DNA of 36,685 bases from Chengkuizengella sp. SCS-71B (GCF_040100845.1 NZ_JAZHSH010000003.1:1-36685), one strand, 5' to 3'. Counted from the stretch's first letter, positions 23,996 to 36,024 are shown. Notes: generated by a model not told the origin, from the letters alone. A program made the numbers and translations.

Positions 23996-26236
23996 TTATA
24001 ATTTATGTCTTTTTTTCTCTTTTTTCCTTTTCTTAGCTTTGATATAGCTTTGATTTTTTTCTCCCTTTTTATCATCTAACAAGTTAACTTTACTTTTTCT
24101 TGGTTTCATGTCTACAAGTTCAAAATCAATCGTGTAATCCTCAATATTCACACGCGAAACTCTTACCTTAACTTCGTCCCCTATGCGGTATATCTTAGCC
24201 GTTCTTTCCCCTATAAGTGCAAGTTGCATCTCGTGATAATGGTAATAATCATCCGTTAAATCACTTAAACGAATCAGACCTTCAACAGAGTTATCTAACT
24301 CTACAAACATGCCAAAACTAGTGACGCTGCTTACAATCCCCTCAAATTCTTCTCCAACTTTGTCCAACATATATTCTGCTTTTTTAAGATCATCCGTTTC
24401 ACGCTCAGCATCAACAGCTAATCTTTCACGTTCAGAGGATTGGACTGCAATATCCTGCATTCGACTTGATAAGTATTCATGCCTTTTTTCTGTTAAGGTT
24501 CCCTTTGTTAGTACTTCACGAATAACTCGATGAATGACTAGATCGGGATATCTACGAATCGGTGATGTAAAATGTGAATAAAAGTCTGCTGCTAATCCAA
24601 AATGACCTGTACTTTCAGCATCGTATTTTGCTTGTTTCATCGACCTTAACATATATGTGCTTATGACTGTCTCTTCTTTTGAACCTTTAATCTCTTCAAT
24701 AATCGTCTGTAAAGATCTTGGATGAATCGAGTTGCTGCGTCCACGAATAACATAACCAAAGTTATTAATAAATGTCATTAAATTCATTAGTTTTTCTGCA
24801 TCAGGATGTTCATGAATACGATATAAAAAGGGCACCTTCAACCAGTAAAAATGTTCTGCTACGGTTTCATTTGCAGCAAGCATAAATTCTTCGATGATTT
24901 GTTCAGCTATAGACCTTTCTCTTTTTACAATATCTACGGGTACACCACTGTCATCTACTAAAATTTTAGATTCTTGAAAATCAAAATCAATCGCACCACG
25001 TTTCATGCGTTTTTTTCTTAAAATCATAGCCAGCTCTTTCATTTGTTTAAAAGTGTCTACGAGATCACTATATTTATTAATTAATTCAGAATCTTCATCT
25101 TCTAAAATCTTTCTTACATCTGTATAAGTCATTCTCTCTGTTGTATTAATCACACTAGTAAAAATATCGTGACTAATCAACTTTCCACCTGCATCAAACT
25201 CCATTTCACAGGACATCGTTAATCGGTCGACTTGTGGATTCAAGCTACAAATACCATTCGATAATCGATGTGGCAGCATCGGAATAACGCGGTCAACTAA
25301 GTATACACTACAACCTCGGTTGAAGGCTTCTTGATCCAGTTTAGAATTTTCCTGCACATAATAACCTACATCAGCGATATGTACACCTAAACGGTAGTGA
25401 CCATTTTCTAATCTTTCTACATTCACAGCATCATCCAAATCTTTTGCATCTGCACCATCAATCGTAACGATGGTTTTATCCCTTAAATCTCTTCTTCCTT
25501 GAGCTTGGATTTCTTCTTCTGTGATCGCATCAGGTGCCGCTTCAGCTTCGTCCATGACTTCCTCTGAAAACATTTCAGGTAAATTATATTTTCTAATAAT
25601 AGATAATATATCGACACCAGGGTCATCTTTATGCCCAAGAATTTCAATAATTTTACCTTCAGCAGACGCTCTTCCTTCTGGATATTTAACAATTTCCGCA
25701 ACCACTTTTTGTCCATCTACCGCACCTAAAAAACTCTCTTTTGGAACAAAAACATCTTTATTAATCCTTTTGTCGTCAGGAAGAATAAATCCAAACGCTC
25801 CATTTTTCTGAAATACTCCTACAACCTGAGTAACAGAACGTTCAATAATTCGAACAACTTCTCCTTCTAATTTTCCACCTGAAGGACCTCTGCTGTTGAC
25901 TCTAACAAACACAACATCACCGTTCATTGCACTCATAAGATCATTTGCATGAATATAAACATCGGTTTGATCCTTATCATCAGGAATAAGAAAAGCAAAG
26001 CCTTTAGCATGTGCTTGTATTTTCCCTCTGATTAAATCCATTCTCTCTGGTACACCGTATCGATCTGTTCTTGTTCGTATAATCATACCATTCGTTTCTA
26101 ACTCATTTAACAATTTCAAAAAACTTCGAAATTGTTCAGCACCCTCGATTTGAAAATGCTGTTCTAACTCTTTATAACTCATAGGCTTGTATGCATCTTC
26201 ACGCATAAAACCAAGTAACTGTTCTTCCGTTACCAT
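23996..26236 (-). CDS. rnr: Ribonuclease R
   Basis: 746-aa RNase II-family 3'-5' exoribonuclease that degrades structured RNA, including mRNAs released by trans-translation. Domains in order: N-terminal winged helix (1-60), two cold-shock domains (~70-210), RNB catalytic domain (~245-570) with DGADAKDLDDAV, whose aspartates bind the catalytic metal, and a C-terminal S1 domain (~620-705), then a very lysine-rich tail (last ~35 residues). GAGGTG precedes the ATG. It sits between secG and smpB, the conserved Bacillales order. Confidence 0.96.
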   Translation of the reverse strand: MVTEEQLLGFMREDAYKPMSYKELEQHFQIEGAEQFRSFLKLLNELETNGMIIRTRTDRYGVPERMDLIRGKIQAHAKGFAFLIPDDKDQTDVYIHANDLMSAMNGDVVFVRVNSRGPSGGKLEGEVVRIIERSVTQVVGVFQKNGAFGFILPDDKRINKDVFVPKESFLGAVDGQKVVAEIVKYPEGRASAEGKIIEILGHKDDPGVDILSIIRKYNLPEMFSEEVMDEAEAAPDAITEEEIQAQGRRDLRDKTIVTIDGADAKDLDDAVNVERLENGHYRLGVHIADVGYYVQENSKLDQEAFNRGCSVYLVDRVIPMLPHRLSNGICSLNPQVDRLTMSCEMEFDAGGKLISHDIFTSVINTTERMTYTDVRKILEDEDSELINKYSDLVDTFKQMKELAMILRKKRMKRGAIDFDFQESKILVDDSGVPVDIVKRERSIAEQIIEEFMLAANETVAEHFYWLKVPFLYRIHEHPDAEKLMNLMTFINNFGYVIRGRSNSIHPRSLQTIIEEIKGSKEETVISTYMLRSMKQAKYDAESTGHFGLAADFYSHFTSPIRRYPDLVIHRVIREVLTKGTLTEKRHEYLSSRMQDIAVQSSERERLAVDAERETDDLKKAEYMLDKVGEEFEGIVSSVTSFGMFVELDNSVEGLIRLSDLTDDYYHYHEMQLALIGERTAKIYRIGDEVKVRVSRVNIEDYTIDFELVDMKPRKSKVNLLDDKKGEKNQSYIKAKKRKKEKKRHKL

Positions 26237-26384
26237 AAATTCACCTCTATAAATTCACTTTTGTATCATTTTATTAGTATTCTCGGGTAAAAACACAATT
26301 AAACATCTTTCACACAATATATCATATATTACCTTTTAAACATTTATTCTAAGATCAATTTTCTAATAAACTTAGTTAAAAAGC

Positions 26385-26418
26385 AAAAATAAAACAGCAG
26401 GATTGCCTCCTGCTGTTT
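26385..26418 (-). terminator. Terminator of secG
   Basis: Eleven-bp perfect stem (26392-26402 with 26408-26418), loop of 5, then TTTATTTTT on the minus strand. Confidence 0.85.
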
Positions 26419-26439
26419 AAATTCAATATGAATTAATGA

Positions 26440-26679
26440 TCAAATTGGACCAAAAATATAAGAAACTAGTAAAGCTAAAACAATAAAACCAACAGCTAAT
26501 ACTAATGTTAAACGCTGTAGTAATAAATCTAACCCTCTAGCTTTTTGTTTACCGAATAATTGTTCAGCACCACCGCTGATCGCACCGGATAACCCTGCAC
26601 TCTTCCCTTTTTGTAAAAGCACGACTGTAATTAATCCAATTGAAAAAATAATTAGTAAAACTGTTAAAAATGTTCCCAT
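26440..26679 (-). CDS. secG: SecG, protein-export channel subunit
   Basis: 79-aa protein with two membrane helices (~3-23 and ~52-75) joined by the short cytoplasmic loop [20 protein letters not shown] that marks SecG. It is the non-essential auxiliary subunit of SecYEG. AGGAGG lies before the ATG. A terminator follows, so rnr has its own promoter. Confidence 0.95.
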   Translation of the reverse strand: MGTFLTVLLIIFSIGLITVVLLQKGKSAGLSGAISGGAEQLFGKQKARGLDLLLQRLTLVLAVGFIVLALLVSYIFGPI

Positions 26680-26747
26680 AATGTTCCTCCTAAAAGGTTG
26701 GCTTTCGCACAGAAATCAATGCACATATTATATCATACGAACAACCC

Positions 26748-27506
26748 TTAAGCAATACCAATGGATTTTAAATAATCAATGCTCATTTTAACGCTTTCAA
26801 GAGGAGGACGCTCGCAAACATCCTGCTCAACAACATAATACTTAATTCCAATTTGTTCAGCCATTTCAAATATTGAAGGGTAGTCGATAATCCCATGCCC
26901 TACTTCAGTAAATGTTTTTCGATCATCATTTGTCATGTCTTTTACATGAATAATTGGACAACGATTTTTCAGAGAAGATAAGTATTGAATAGGATCTAAC
27001 CCTCCTTTTTTAACCCAAAATAGATCTAATTCAGCTACTAATAAATCTTCATCAATGGATTGAAAAATATGATCTAAATAGTACTTGCCATCCCACTTTT
27101 CAAATTCAAAATCATGATTATGATAGGCAAATTGAAGACCATTCTCTTTACACTTCAATGCAATTTTTTGAAGGCTGGATAGCGTATTTTTTAAGTTTTG
27201 CTTGCCCTGCAAATATGTTCCTGCATCTAAATATGGACAAACAATATATTTTGTGCCTATCTCTAAACTGTATTGTATTTGTTCTTCCAGCTGAGTAAGA
27301 AGTAATTCGATGGGCACATGACTGGACGGTGCGCTAAGTCCTAGATCATTTAATACCTTTTTCATTTCTTTGGCTTCAATACCACCATAACCGGCAAATT
27401 CAACTGCCTGATATCCCATATCCGCCACTGCTTTTAACGTACCTACAAAGTCCTTTTCCGTTTCTTCTCGAAGTGTATATAGCTGTAAAGCAACAGGAAT
27501 TGACAT
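26748..27506 (-). CDS. Sugar phosphate isomerase/epimerase-like protein
   Basis: 252-aa TIM-barrel protein of the xylose-isomerase-like (AP endonuclease 2) superfamily, as in IolE/IolH or hydroxypyruvate isomerase relatives. Metal and substrate features: AYHNHDFEFEK, VAELDLFWVKKGG, IIHVKDM and VVEQD at the expected strand ends. The reaction cannot be fixed. No sugar operon surrounds it, so it looks stand-alone. ATG 27506 has AGGAGGT 8 bases upstream; the GTG at 27509 is also possible. Confidence 0.82.
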   Translation of the reverse strand: MSIPVALQLYTLREETEKDFVGTLKAVADMGYQAVEFAGYGGIEAKEMKKVLNDLGLSAPSSHVPIELLLTQLEEQIQYSLEIGTKYIVCPYLDAGTYLQGKQNLKNTLSSLQKIALKCKENGLQFAYHNHDFEFEKWDGKYYLDHIFQSIDEDLLVAELDLFWVKKGGLDPIQYLSSLKNRCPIIHVKDMTNDDRKTFTEVGHGIIDYPSIFEMAEQIGIKYYVVEQDVCERPPLESVKMSIDYLKSIGIA

Positions 27507-27771
27507 CACTATCTACCTCCTAAGATAATATCATTATTGCGGTTCAACCTTGTTGTAACTGAATTATATCGATGATCAAACAACAATCATATTGCCATAA
27601 TAGTTATACTTTTATGTTATTTTGGGATAGAACGAAGTGTATTCTAATGCTAATTCATCTGACAGGACGTTATAATCCAATTATCTCACTGGACAAGCAT
27701 AAACAAATCTTATTTCCGATGAAGAAGAGGTTCTGATGAACGAGTTGTTAGTTCATAGATGAATTAATAGA

Positions 27772-27967
27772 AATAGCGGGAATTAATGGTCTTATCTAAA
27801 TGAAAATTAGTTAATTAATCAAAATAGAGGGAATTAATGGTCTTAATTCGATGATTTTATCATATTAAAAATCTCAATTTTGTTAAGAATAAGACCACCA
27901 ATTACCCTTAATTCTAAAAATAAGTTAAAAAAACAAAAATAAGTCCATATATTCCCTTTAATTTTAA
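27772..27967. repeat. Four-copy repeat, two direct and two inverted
   Basis: Two direct copies of an about 24-base unit, GGGAATTAATGGTCTTA core, at 27772-27795 and 27823-27846, then two inverted, more diverged copies at about 27887-27915 (revcomp core AAGGGTAATTGGTGGTCTTAT) and 27936-27967 (revcomp core GGGAATATATGGACTTAT). The arrangement can fold back on itself. From memory it resembles short dispersed intergenic repeats of Paenibacillaceae. Confidence 0.7.
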
Positions 27968-28020
27968 ATATAAGTGACTTCACATAATAAAAGCAGCAAC
28001 TTTATGTAAAAAGAAAAAGT

Positions 28021-28140
28021 GATTTCGTTTAAGCTTTGCTTAAACATCGAGAAATCAGATGGAGACTCTACTCCACCTGATTTGAAGATCCCACCTATAG
28101 AGGTGGGCGTCTGTACGCAAAATATTTTTTGGATCAAAAA
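28021..28140 (+). ncRNA. Candidate structured RNA or IS200/IS605-type end (hairpin cluster)
   Basis: At least four stems in 100 bases: GATTTC/GAAATC (28021-28026, 28051-28056) enclosing GTTTAAGC/GCTTAAAC (28027-28034, 28038-28045); an 11-bp stem 28054-28064 with 28071-28081; CCCACCT/AGGTGGG (28090-28096, 28101-28107); GCGT/ACGC (28107-28110, 28115-28118). A GATCC (28087-28091) and GGATC (28131-28135) could close the last part. No protein is encoded. Confidence 0.4.
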
Positions 28141-28180
28141 GACGCTTGCTTCAGCTTTCTTGTTTCTTACCTTCCTCTTA

Positions 28181-28280
28181 AATCATGATACAATTTTGCT
28201 CTACTCCTTATACTTTAATCATGATACAATTTTGCTCTTCTTCTTATACTTTAATCCTTATACTTTAATCCTTATACTTT
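28181..28280 (+). repeat. 36-bp tandem repeat with shortened copies
   Basis: Unit 1 at 28181-28216 and unit 2 at 28217-28252, each beginning AATCATGATACAATTTTGCT and ending CTTATACTTT, differing at two bases (28205 and 28208 against 28241 and 28244). They are followed by two 14-base truncated units AATCCTTATACTTT at 28253-28266 and 28267-28280. Confidence 0.9.
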
Positions 28281-28372
28281 AAATTAACTATTCATTTAGA
28301 TGATTTTTTCAGAGTTTTTTATTTTCACCCTTTGAATGGAATAAGGAATTTTACGGAGGGTTGATTTGAATT

Positions 28373-28423
28373 AAAAACAAAACACCCCTCTTATGAGGTT
28401 GTAACAACCTTCAACAGAGGGGT
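28373..28423 (-). terminator. Terminator of the glycolytic operon after eno
   Basis: Outer stem ACCCCTCT/AGAGGGGT (28384-28391 with 28416-28423), inner GGTTG/CAACC, followed by TGTTTTGTTTTT on the minus strand. Confidence 0.85.
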
Positions 28424-28444
28424 TTAGGTAACTTTAAAAATATA

Positions 28445-29743
<1,299 letters not shown>

Positions 29744-31282
29744 TTATTTTTTTATAATTGATGTACCTGTCATTTCTACTGGTTGTTCTAATTGTAATAG
29801 TTCTAGTAGGGTTGGTGCAATATCTGCTAATATTCCACCTTCTCTTAATGATACACTTTTATCTGTCACGATCAATGGTACTGGGTTGGTAGTATGAGCT
29901 GTATGAGGTCTTCCATTGTCATCAATAAGAACATCCGCGTTACCATGATCTGCTGTAATGAGCGCTGCTCCCCCTTTTGCAAGGATCGCTTCAACAACTT
30001 TGCCTAAACATTCATCCGTAGCTTCAACAGCTTTAATTGTAGGCTCTAATTTCCCCGAATGTCCAACCATATCTGGATTCGCAAAATTTAATATAATGGC
30101 ATCAAATTGATCAGATTCTATTTCTTTCACCACGGCATCAGCTAACTCGTATGCACTCATTTCAGGTTGTAAATCATAGGTTGCTACCTTTGGTGAGTTA
30201 ATTAACAAGCGCGTCTCACCAGGAAGTTCAACATCGCGGCCCCCACTAAAGAAAAATGTAACGTGAGGATATTTTTCAGTCTCAGCTGCTCTAAGTTGTT
30301 TCTTATTATTTTGAGCTAATACTTCTCCTAAAGTATTATCCAAATCTTTCGGTTTATACGCTACATAACCCCCAACGGTCTCACTAAACAATGTTAGACT
30401 TACGTAATAAATACTTTCTGGGAAATGCGCTCCCCGATCAAATCCACGAAAATCTTTGTTTGTAAAGACTTGAGATAACTGTATTGCTCGATCTGGTCTA
30501 AAGTTTAAAAAGATAACGGCATCATTTGTTTCAACGAGTCCACGTGGATTATTTTCACGATCAACTATTACCGTTGGCAGTACAAACTCATCGTATACGG
30601 ATTGTTTGTAGGATTCTGCAATCGCTTTGATAGGATCATGATACTTGGGGCCTTCACCATATACCATGGCACAATATGACTTTTCTACCCTGTCCCAGCG
30701 TTTATCACGATCCATTGCATAATAACGCCCTTGAACCGTTGCAATTCTCCCTACACCAATCTCACTTATTTTTTTAAGCAGTTCTTGCATATAGTCTATC
30801 GCACTATCTGGTGCTACATCCCGACCATCTAAAAAGGCATGTATATATACATCCTCTAAACCTTCTTTTTTTGCCATCTGCAACATTGCATATAGATGAT
30901 TTTGATGAGAATGTACCCCACCATCTGAGAGTAGGGCATACAAATGCAATTTTCGATTATTGTCTTTTGCATGACGAACCGCTTTTAACAATGTTTCATT
31001 TTCAAAAAATTCGCCTGATTTAATGGATTTTGTAATACGTGTGAGATCCTGATAGACAATTCTACCTGCCCCAATATTTAAATGTCCAACTTCAGAATTT
31101 CCCATCTGACCTTCAGGAAGCCCAACCGCCTCACCAGCAGCTGTAAGTGTAGTATTTGGATATGATGATAAATAACGATCATAATTCGGCTTGTTTGCTT
31201 GAGCTACTGCGTTACCTACAGTTTCATTTCTTAGTCCAAATCCATCCAAAATAATTAATGCAACAGGTTTAGGTGCAGACAT
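29744..31282 (-). CDS. gpmI: 2,3-bisphosphoglycerate-independent phosphoglycerate mutase
   Basis: Converts 3- to 2-phosphoglycerate using two manganese ions. Nucleophile serine in [19 protein letters not shown], metal-binding DGFG at the N-terminus, and TADHGNAD late. 512 aa from ATG 31282 ([16 protein letters not shown]), with GAGGGGG 9 bases upstream inside the end of tpiA; TTG 31300 is rejected because it precedes that site. One base separates the tpiA stop from this start, so the two are translated together. Confidence 0.98.
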   Translation of the reverse strand: MSAPKPVALIILDGFGLRNETVGNAVAQANKPNYDRYLSSYPNTTLTAAGEAVGLPEGQMGNSEVGHLNIGAGRIVYQDLTRITKSIKSGEFFENETLLKAVRHAKDNNRKLHLYALLSDGGVHSHQNHLYAMLQMAKKEGLEDVYIHAFLDGRDVAPDSAIDYMQELLKKISEIGVGRIATVQGRYYAMDRDKRWDRVEKSYCAMVYGEGPKYHDPIKAIAESYKQSVYDEFVLPTVIVDRENNPRGLVETNDAVIFLNFRPDRAIQLSQVFTNKDFRGFDRGAHFPESIYYVSLTLFSETVGGYVAYKPKDLDNTLGEVLAQNNKKQLRAAETEKYPHVTFFFSGGRDVELPGETRLLINSPKVATYDLQPEMSAYELADAVVKEIESDQFDAIILNFANPDMVGHSGKLEPTIKAVEATDECLGKVVEAILAKGGAALITADHGNADVLIDDNGRPHTAHTTNPVPLIVTDKSVSLREGGILADIAPTLLELLQLEQPVEMTGTSIIKK

Positions 31283-31283
31283 A

Positions 31284-32036
31284 CTACTTTGCCCCCTCAA
31301 CTAATTGAGTGAAGGAAGCAGGGTCTAAACTTGCTCCACCTACAAGTGCTCCATCAATACTTAATTGATTCATATAATCACGAATGTTATTTGGCTTTAC
31401 ACTTCCACCATATTGAATTCGTACATAATTAGCAGTTTCAACATCAAACAGAGCTATAAGTTGTTCTCTAATATAAGTAATCACTTCGTTTGCATCTTCT
31501 GCTGTTGAGGATTTGCCCGTTCCAATTGCCCAAATCGGTTCGTAAGCAATTACTGCTTGAGCTGCTTGCTCTTTGGAAAGCCCTTTGAAAGCTTGGTTTA
31601 CTTGAAACTTACAAACCTCTTTCGTTTGACCTGCTTCTCTATCCTCTAATTTTTCGCCAACACATACAATCGGTGTTAGATTATATTTAATTGAGGCATG
31701 TACTTTTTTGTTCACTGTTTCATCAGTTTCTGCAAAATATGCTCTTCTTTCAGAGTGGCCAATGATCACATAATTCACACCTAAATCTTGTAACATGGCA
31801 CCACTGATTTCACCTGTATAGGCTCCGCTTTCTTCCCAATGTAAGTTTTGTGCACCTACTTTAATTTTCGTACCTTTCACAGCTTCAACTAATGCTGGAA
31901 GGTTTGTAAAAGGAGCACAAATGACACTTTCTACTCCTTCAATCTCTGCACTTCCTTTTACTTCGTTGATAAAGGCTTCTGCTTCACTTACAGTTTTAAA
32001 CATTTTCCAGTTTCCAGCAATAATAGGCTCTCTCAT
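31284..32036 (-). CDS. tpiA: Triosephosphate isomerase
   Basis: Interconverts dihydroxyacetone phosphate and glyceraldehyde-3-phosphate. 250 aa from ATG 32036 ([12 protein letters not shown]). Catalytic set: lysine in GNWKM, histidine in IIGHSERR, glutamate in [14 protein letters not shown], and the flexible loop beyond. The GTG at 32045 abuts its AAGGAA site and is rejected. It overlaps the gpmI ribosome site. Confidence 0.98.
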   Translation of the reverse strand: MREPIIAGNWKMFKTVSEAEAFINEVKGSAEIEGVESVICAPFTNLPALVEAVKGTKIKVGAQNLHWEESGAYTGEISGAMLQDLGVNYVIIGHSERRAYFAETDETVNKKVHASIKYNLTPIVCVGEKLEDREAGQTKEVCKFQVNQAFKGLSKEQAAQAVIAYEPIWAIGTGKSSTAEDANEVITYIREQLIALFDVETANYVRIQYGGSVKPNNIRDYMNQLSIDGALVGGASLDPASFTQLVEGAK

Positions 32037-32072
32037 TGTGATCACTTCCTTATAATAATTTCCTTGTATTTC

Positions 32073-33254
32073 TCACTTGTCGTTCAAAGCAACAACGCCT
32101 GGCAGGGCTTTTCCTTCCATAAATTCAAGAGAAGCACCTCCACCTGTTGAAATATGATTCATTTTATCTGCAAAGTCAAACTTTTCTACTGCTGCTGCTG
32201 AATCTCCTCCACCAATGACAGTATAACCAGATGTTTCCGCACACGCTTGTGCTACTGCTTTCGTACCGTGGGAGAAAGGTTGGATTTCAAACACGCCCAT
32301 AGGTCCATTCCATACGACTAATTTAGAATTTAAAATTATTTCTTTATATTTTTCTCGTGTTTTTGGTCCAATGTCTATACCTTCCCAATTGGTTGGCATT
32401 TCATCTATATTCACGATTTGCGTATTCGCACTTGCACTGAAATCATCCGTCACAACAACATCTATTGGAAGATGAAAATTAACCCCTTTCTCTTTCGCCT
32501 TCTGAATAAAATCTAAAGCTAAATCTAACTTCTCATTATCCACTAATGATTTTCCAATCTCATTTCCTTGGGCTTTAATAAACGTATAAGCAAGTCCACC
32601 ACCGATGATAATGTCATCTGCAATATCAATTAACTTATTAATAACGTCAATTTTATCTTTTACTTTTGCTCCACCTACAATCGCAGTGAAAGGCCGATCT
32701 GGATTATTTAATGCTTTTCCTAAAACTTCAAGCTCTTTTTCCATTAAAAAACCTGCAACTGCTGGGATGTGCTTAGCAATTCCTTCTGTTGAAGCATGGG
32801 CTCTATGAGCTGCACCAAAAGCATCATTCACATAAACATCTGCTAAATCCGCAAAAGCTTTTGCCAATTCAGGGTCATTTTTTTCTTCGCCAGCATAAAA
32901 ACGTGTATTTTCTAATACAACAATATCCCCGTTATTTAATTGATCAATTTCTGCTTGAACCGCAGGTCCGAAAGCTTCATTTAATTTTTTTACTGGTTTT
33001 CCAATAAGCTGAGATAATCTTTCTGCTGCTGGTGTCAGCCTCATTTCCTCAACTACATTACCTTTAGGACGTCCTAAATGACTTGCAAGTATCACTTTTG
33101 CACCTTGCTCCACCAAGTGTTGAATAGTTGGCAATGTAGCACGAATACGTGTATCATCTGTGATCCTTCCATCCTTCAAAGGCACATTAAAATCTACACG
33201 CACAAAGACTTTTTTCCCATTTACATCTACATCTCGAATACTTTGTTTATTCAT
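32073..33254 (-). CDS. pgk: Phosphoglycerate kinase
   Basis: Transfers phosphate from 1,3-bisphosphoglycerate to ADP. 393 aa, normal length. N-domain [18 protein letters not shown], the HLGRPKG motif, linker region, and C-domain nucleotide loop [12 protein letters not shown] with the glycine-rich [20 protein letters not shown] before the ATG. 36 bases separate it from tpiA. Confidence 0.98.
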   Translation of the reverse strand: MNKQSIRDVDVNGKKVFVRVDFNVPLKDGRITDDTRIRATLPTIQHLVEQGAKVILASHLGRPKGNVVEEMRLTPAAERLSQLIGKPVKKLNEAFGPAVQAEIDQLNNGDIVVLENTRFYAGEEKNDPELAKAFADLADVYVNDAFGAAHRAHASTEGIAKHIPAVAGFLMEKELEVLGKALNNPDRPFTAIVGGAKVKDKIDVINKLIDIADDIIIGGGLAYTFIKAQGNEIGKSLVDNEKLDLALDFIQKAKEKGVNFHLPIDVVVTDDFSASANTQIVNIDEMPTNWEGIDIGPKTREKYKEIILNSKLVVWNGPMGVFEIQPFSHGTKAVAQACAETSGYTVIGGGDSAAAVEKFDFADKMNHISTGGGASLEFMEGKALPGVVALNDK

Positions 33255-33355
33255 AAAAAGTAAGCCTCCTTATGGTTTTACAGGAACTGAATAACAATTG
33301 TTTAAACATTGATGTGAATATTAGATCTTTTTCTTAGAAAATTAGAATTAGGAAA

Positions 33356-33376
33356 GAGGAGAAAATTTTTCTCCTC
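33356..33376 (-). terminator. Hairpin between gapA and pgk
   Basis: Stem GAGGAGAAAA/TTTTCTCCTC (33356-33365 with 33367-33376; in practice 9 bp with a 3-base loop). On the minus strand it is followed by TTTCCTAATT, a weak T-tract, so it may be partial rather than complete termination, or protect the gapA 3' end. Confidence 0.6.
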
Positions 33377-33402
33377 CTCCTATCTTATCTATTTAAATAA
33401 TA

Positions 33403-34479
<1,077 letters not shown>

Positions 34480-34497
34480 TCATTAAATTGATAAATT

Positions 34498-35520
34498 TCA
34501 CATGATTTCTACCATTTTTGTCGCGGCACCTTCATCGATGACTAATACATCCTCGTGGCCAAATTTTAAAACAGATAATATTGCTTCTGCCTTACTACTG
34601 CCTCCAGCTACACCAATGACAAATTCAGTCCGGACTATATCTTCAATTCTCAATCCAATTGTAGGAATTTGATGTACGACTTCTCCTCTATGATTAAAAT
34701 AATATCCAAATGCTTCTGCAGTTGCTCTCTGTGATTCAAGGATTTGCCTAGTGGTATGATCCACCTTTCGTCTGTCAGCCATAACCATAGCTTCACCTAT
34801 TCCATGAACAACCATGCGAGACTTTCTAATAACATCAATAATTTCTTTAATATTCGGTTCTTGAATCAAGGATTGATAAGCATCTTCACTTAAGTGGTCT
34901 GGTACATGAAGCAATCGATATCCAGCTCCTGTCCTCTTAGCCATACTTGATGCGATTGTATTCGCTTGAAGCTCAAGCATTTCCCCTAAACCACCTCTAG
35001 CAGGTACAAATAAATTTCCTTTTAAATGAGTAGATGCCGATAATTGATTAGCAATTTCTGATGTGGTTGAACCACCAGCAACTGCAATGATATCTTCTTT
35101 TGCAGCATATTTTAACAACATGGCTGCACCAGCACGACCTAGTTCTTTTTTGGAATAGTCAGAGAAGTCAGAATCTCCAGGTACGATGACCACTTGTTTT
35201 AATCCATAACGATTCTGGATTTGTTCTTCAAGATCTGTTAATCCTAATAATTCCTTCATGATGGGGCGAAGTTGTTCTATAAGTTCTTTTCCAGAATCAC
35301 TTATTCTCATACCTATCGTTTCAATCTCTAGAAGTCCCTGTTCTTTTAAAAAATTAACTTCTGCTCTTAGCACTCTTTCTGTCATATTCAACGATGAAGC
35401 TAATGTTCTTCGACCCACTACACCTGAAAGCAATATATGATGCAAAATAGTATATCGCTTATTCAAAACTTCTGTTAAATCAGGCAATAACTGTTTTTGT
35501 ATATCTAGTATTTTCCGCAA
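34498..35520 (-). CDS. cggR: CggR, central glycolytic genes repressor
   Basis: SorC-family repressor of the operon it heads; known CggR proteins release DNA on binding fructose-1,6-bisphosphate. 340 aa, N-terminal winged helix-turn-helix (~25-85; VVGRRTLASSLNMTERVLRAEVNFLKEQG) and a C-terminal sugar-phosphate-binding domain (~95-340; VIVPGDSD, AVAGGSTTSEIA). TTG start at 35520, with GGAGTG 7 bases upstream. A CggR-like operator and a strong promoter lie upstream. Confidence 0.95.
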   Translation of the reverse strand: MRKILDIQKQLLPDLTEVLNKRYTILHHILLSGVVGRRTLASSLNMTERVLRAEVNFLKEQGLLEIETIGMRISDSGKELIEQLRPIMKELLGLTDLEEQIQNRYGLKQVVIVPGDSDFSDYSKKELGRAGAAMLLKYAAKEDIIAVAGGSTTSEIANQLSASTHLKGNLFVPARGGLGEMLELQANTIASSMAKRTGAGYRLLHVPDHLSEDAYQSLIQEPNIKEIIDVIRKSRMVVHGIGEAMVMADRRKVDHTTRQILESQRATAEAFGYYFNHRGEVVHQIPTIGLRIEDIVRTEFVIGVAGGSSKAEAILSVLKFGHEDVLVIDEGAATKMVEIM

Positions 35521-35671
35521 ACGTGTTCACTCCAAATCAATTCATCCTGTATTAACATTCCGTAAAATCTCATCTTCTATTACGAATGGTTATAAAATTG
35601 AGAATTCGTGATTGTAAAAGCCTAGTAGGTTTAACTAAACCTAACGTTGTAGTGAGATGTTTCACTTCATT

Positions 35672-35781
35672 GGACTTAATAAGTCCCACATAATCATTTT
35701 AAGTCCCACTATGCCAAAAAAATAAACAGCTATTTAAACAGCTTTCGTAATAATTATAACTCTTTAGCAAAAGAATGTAAA
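35672..35781 (-). promoter_or_regulatory. cggR operon promoter with CggR-like operator
   Basis: On the minus strand -35 TTTACA (35781-35776), 17-base spacer, -10 TATAAT (35758-35753). Downstream at 35709-35672 come two GTGGGAC elements with starts 20 bp apart, the second continuing as a palindrome GGACTTATTAAGTCC. The 20-bp spacing equals that of the B. subtilis CggR operator (CGGGAC repeats). Confidence 0.75.
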
Positions 35782-35826
35782 TCCTCTAAACACTAATAAA
35801 TATACCGATTTCATAAATTGAATGTA

Positions 35827-35855
35827 TTGATTTTATATTATGTATGACATATAAT
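35827..35855 (+). promoter_or_regulatory. Promoter of the tRNA-Arg gene
   Basis: TTGATT (35827-35832), 17-base spacer, TATAAT (35850-35855), 24 bases before the tRNA. Confidence 0.75.
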
Positions 35856-35879
35856 ATCAAGTACTGTGTACTTTTATTT

Positions 35880-35954
35880 GCGCTCGTGGTCCAATGGATA
35901 TGACGCAGGTCTCCGGAACCTGAGATCGAGGTTCAATTCCTCGCGAGCGCGCCA
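35880..35954 (+). tRNA. tRNA-Arg, anticodon CCG
   Basis: Acceptor stem GCGCTCG with CGAGCGC, anticodon stem CAGGT/ACCTG and loop CTCCGGA (anticodon CCG, reads CGG), T-arm GAGGTTCAATTCCTC; discriminator G and encoded CCA. A weak hairpin (AAATGT/ACATTT) with a T-run at 35956-35975 follows. Confidence 0.95.
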
Positions 35955-35955
35955 T

Positions 35956-35975
35956 AAATGTGAAACATTTTTTTT
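35956..35975 (+). terminator. Weak terminator after tRNA-Arg
   Basis: Six-bp stem AAATGT/ACATTT with loop GAA, then eight T in total. Confidence 0.5.
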
Positions 35976-35983
35976 GATCATTG

Positions 35984-36024
35984 TTTGACCTTTCTTGACC
36001 TTTGGTGTGCTTTTGCGTTATGAT
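35984..36024 (+). promoter_or_regulatory. clpP promoter with CtsR operator
   Basis: On the minus strand 36000-35984 reads GGTCAAG-AAA-GGTCAAA, the CtsR direct heptad repeat. On the plus strand it overlaps -35 TTGACC (35995-36000), with an 18-base spacer to TATGAT (36019-36024). Confidence 0.85.

Larger units (their letters stand above)
27510..28444. other. 935-base gene-free region with repeats and hairpins
   Basis: No credible gene on either strand; the one long plus-strand ORF here (28019-28282) runs through tandem repeats and lacks a ribosome site. In order: an AT-rich stretch (27510-27770), four related 24-base repeats in two orientations (27772-27967), a compact hairpin cluster (28021-28140), 36-base tandem repeats (28181-28280), and the eno terminator (28373-28423). 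Confidence 0.8.

Noticed and set aside
28181-28280. CRISPR array
   Set aside because: Units are contiguous with no variable spacers and copies shrink; a simple tandem repeat.
28019-28282. Plus-strand 87-aa ORF
   Set aside because: No ribosome site, runs through hairpins and tandem repeats, low-complexity product.
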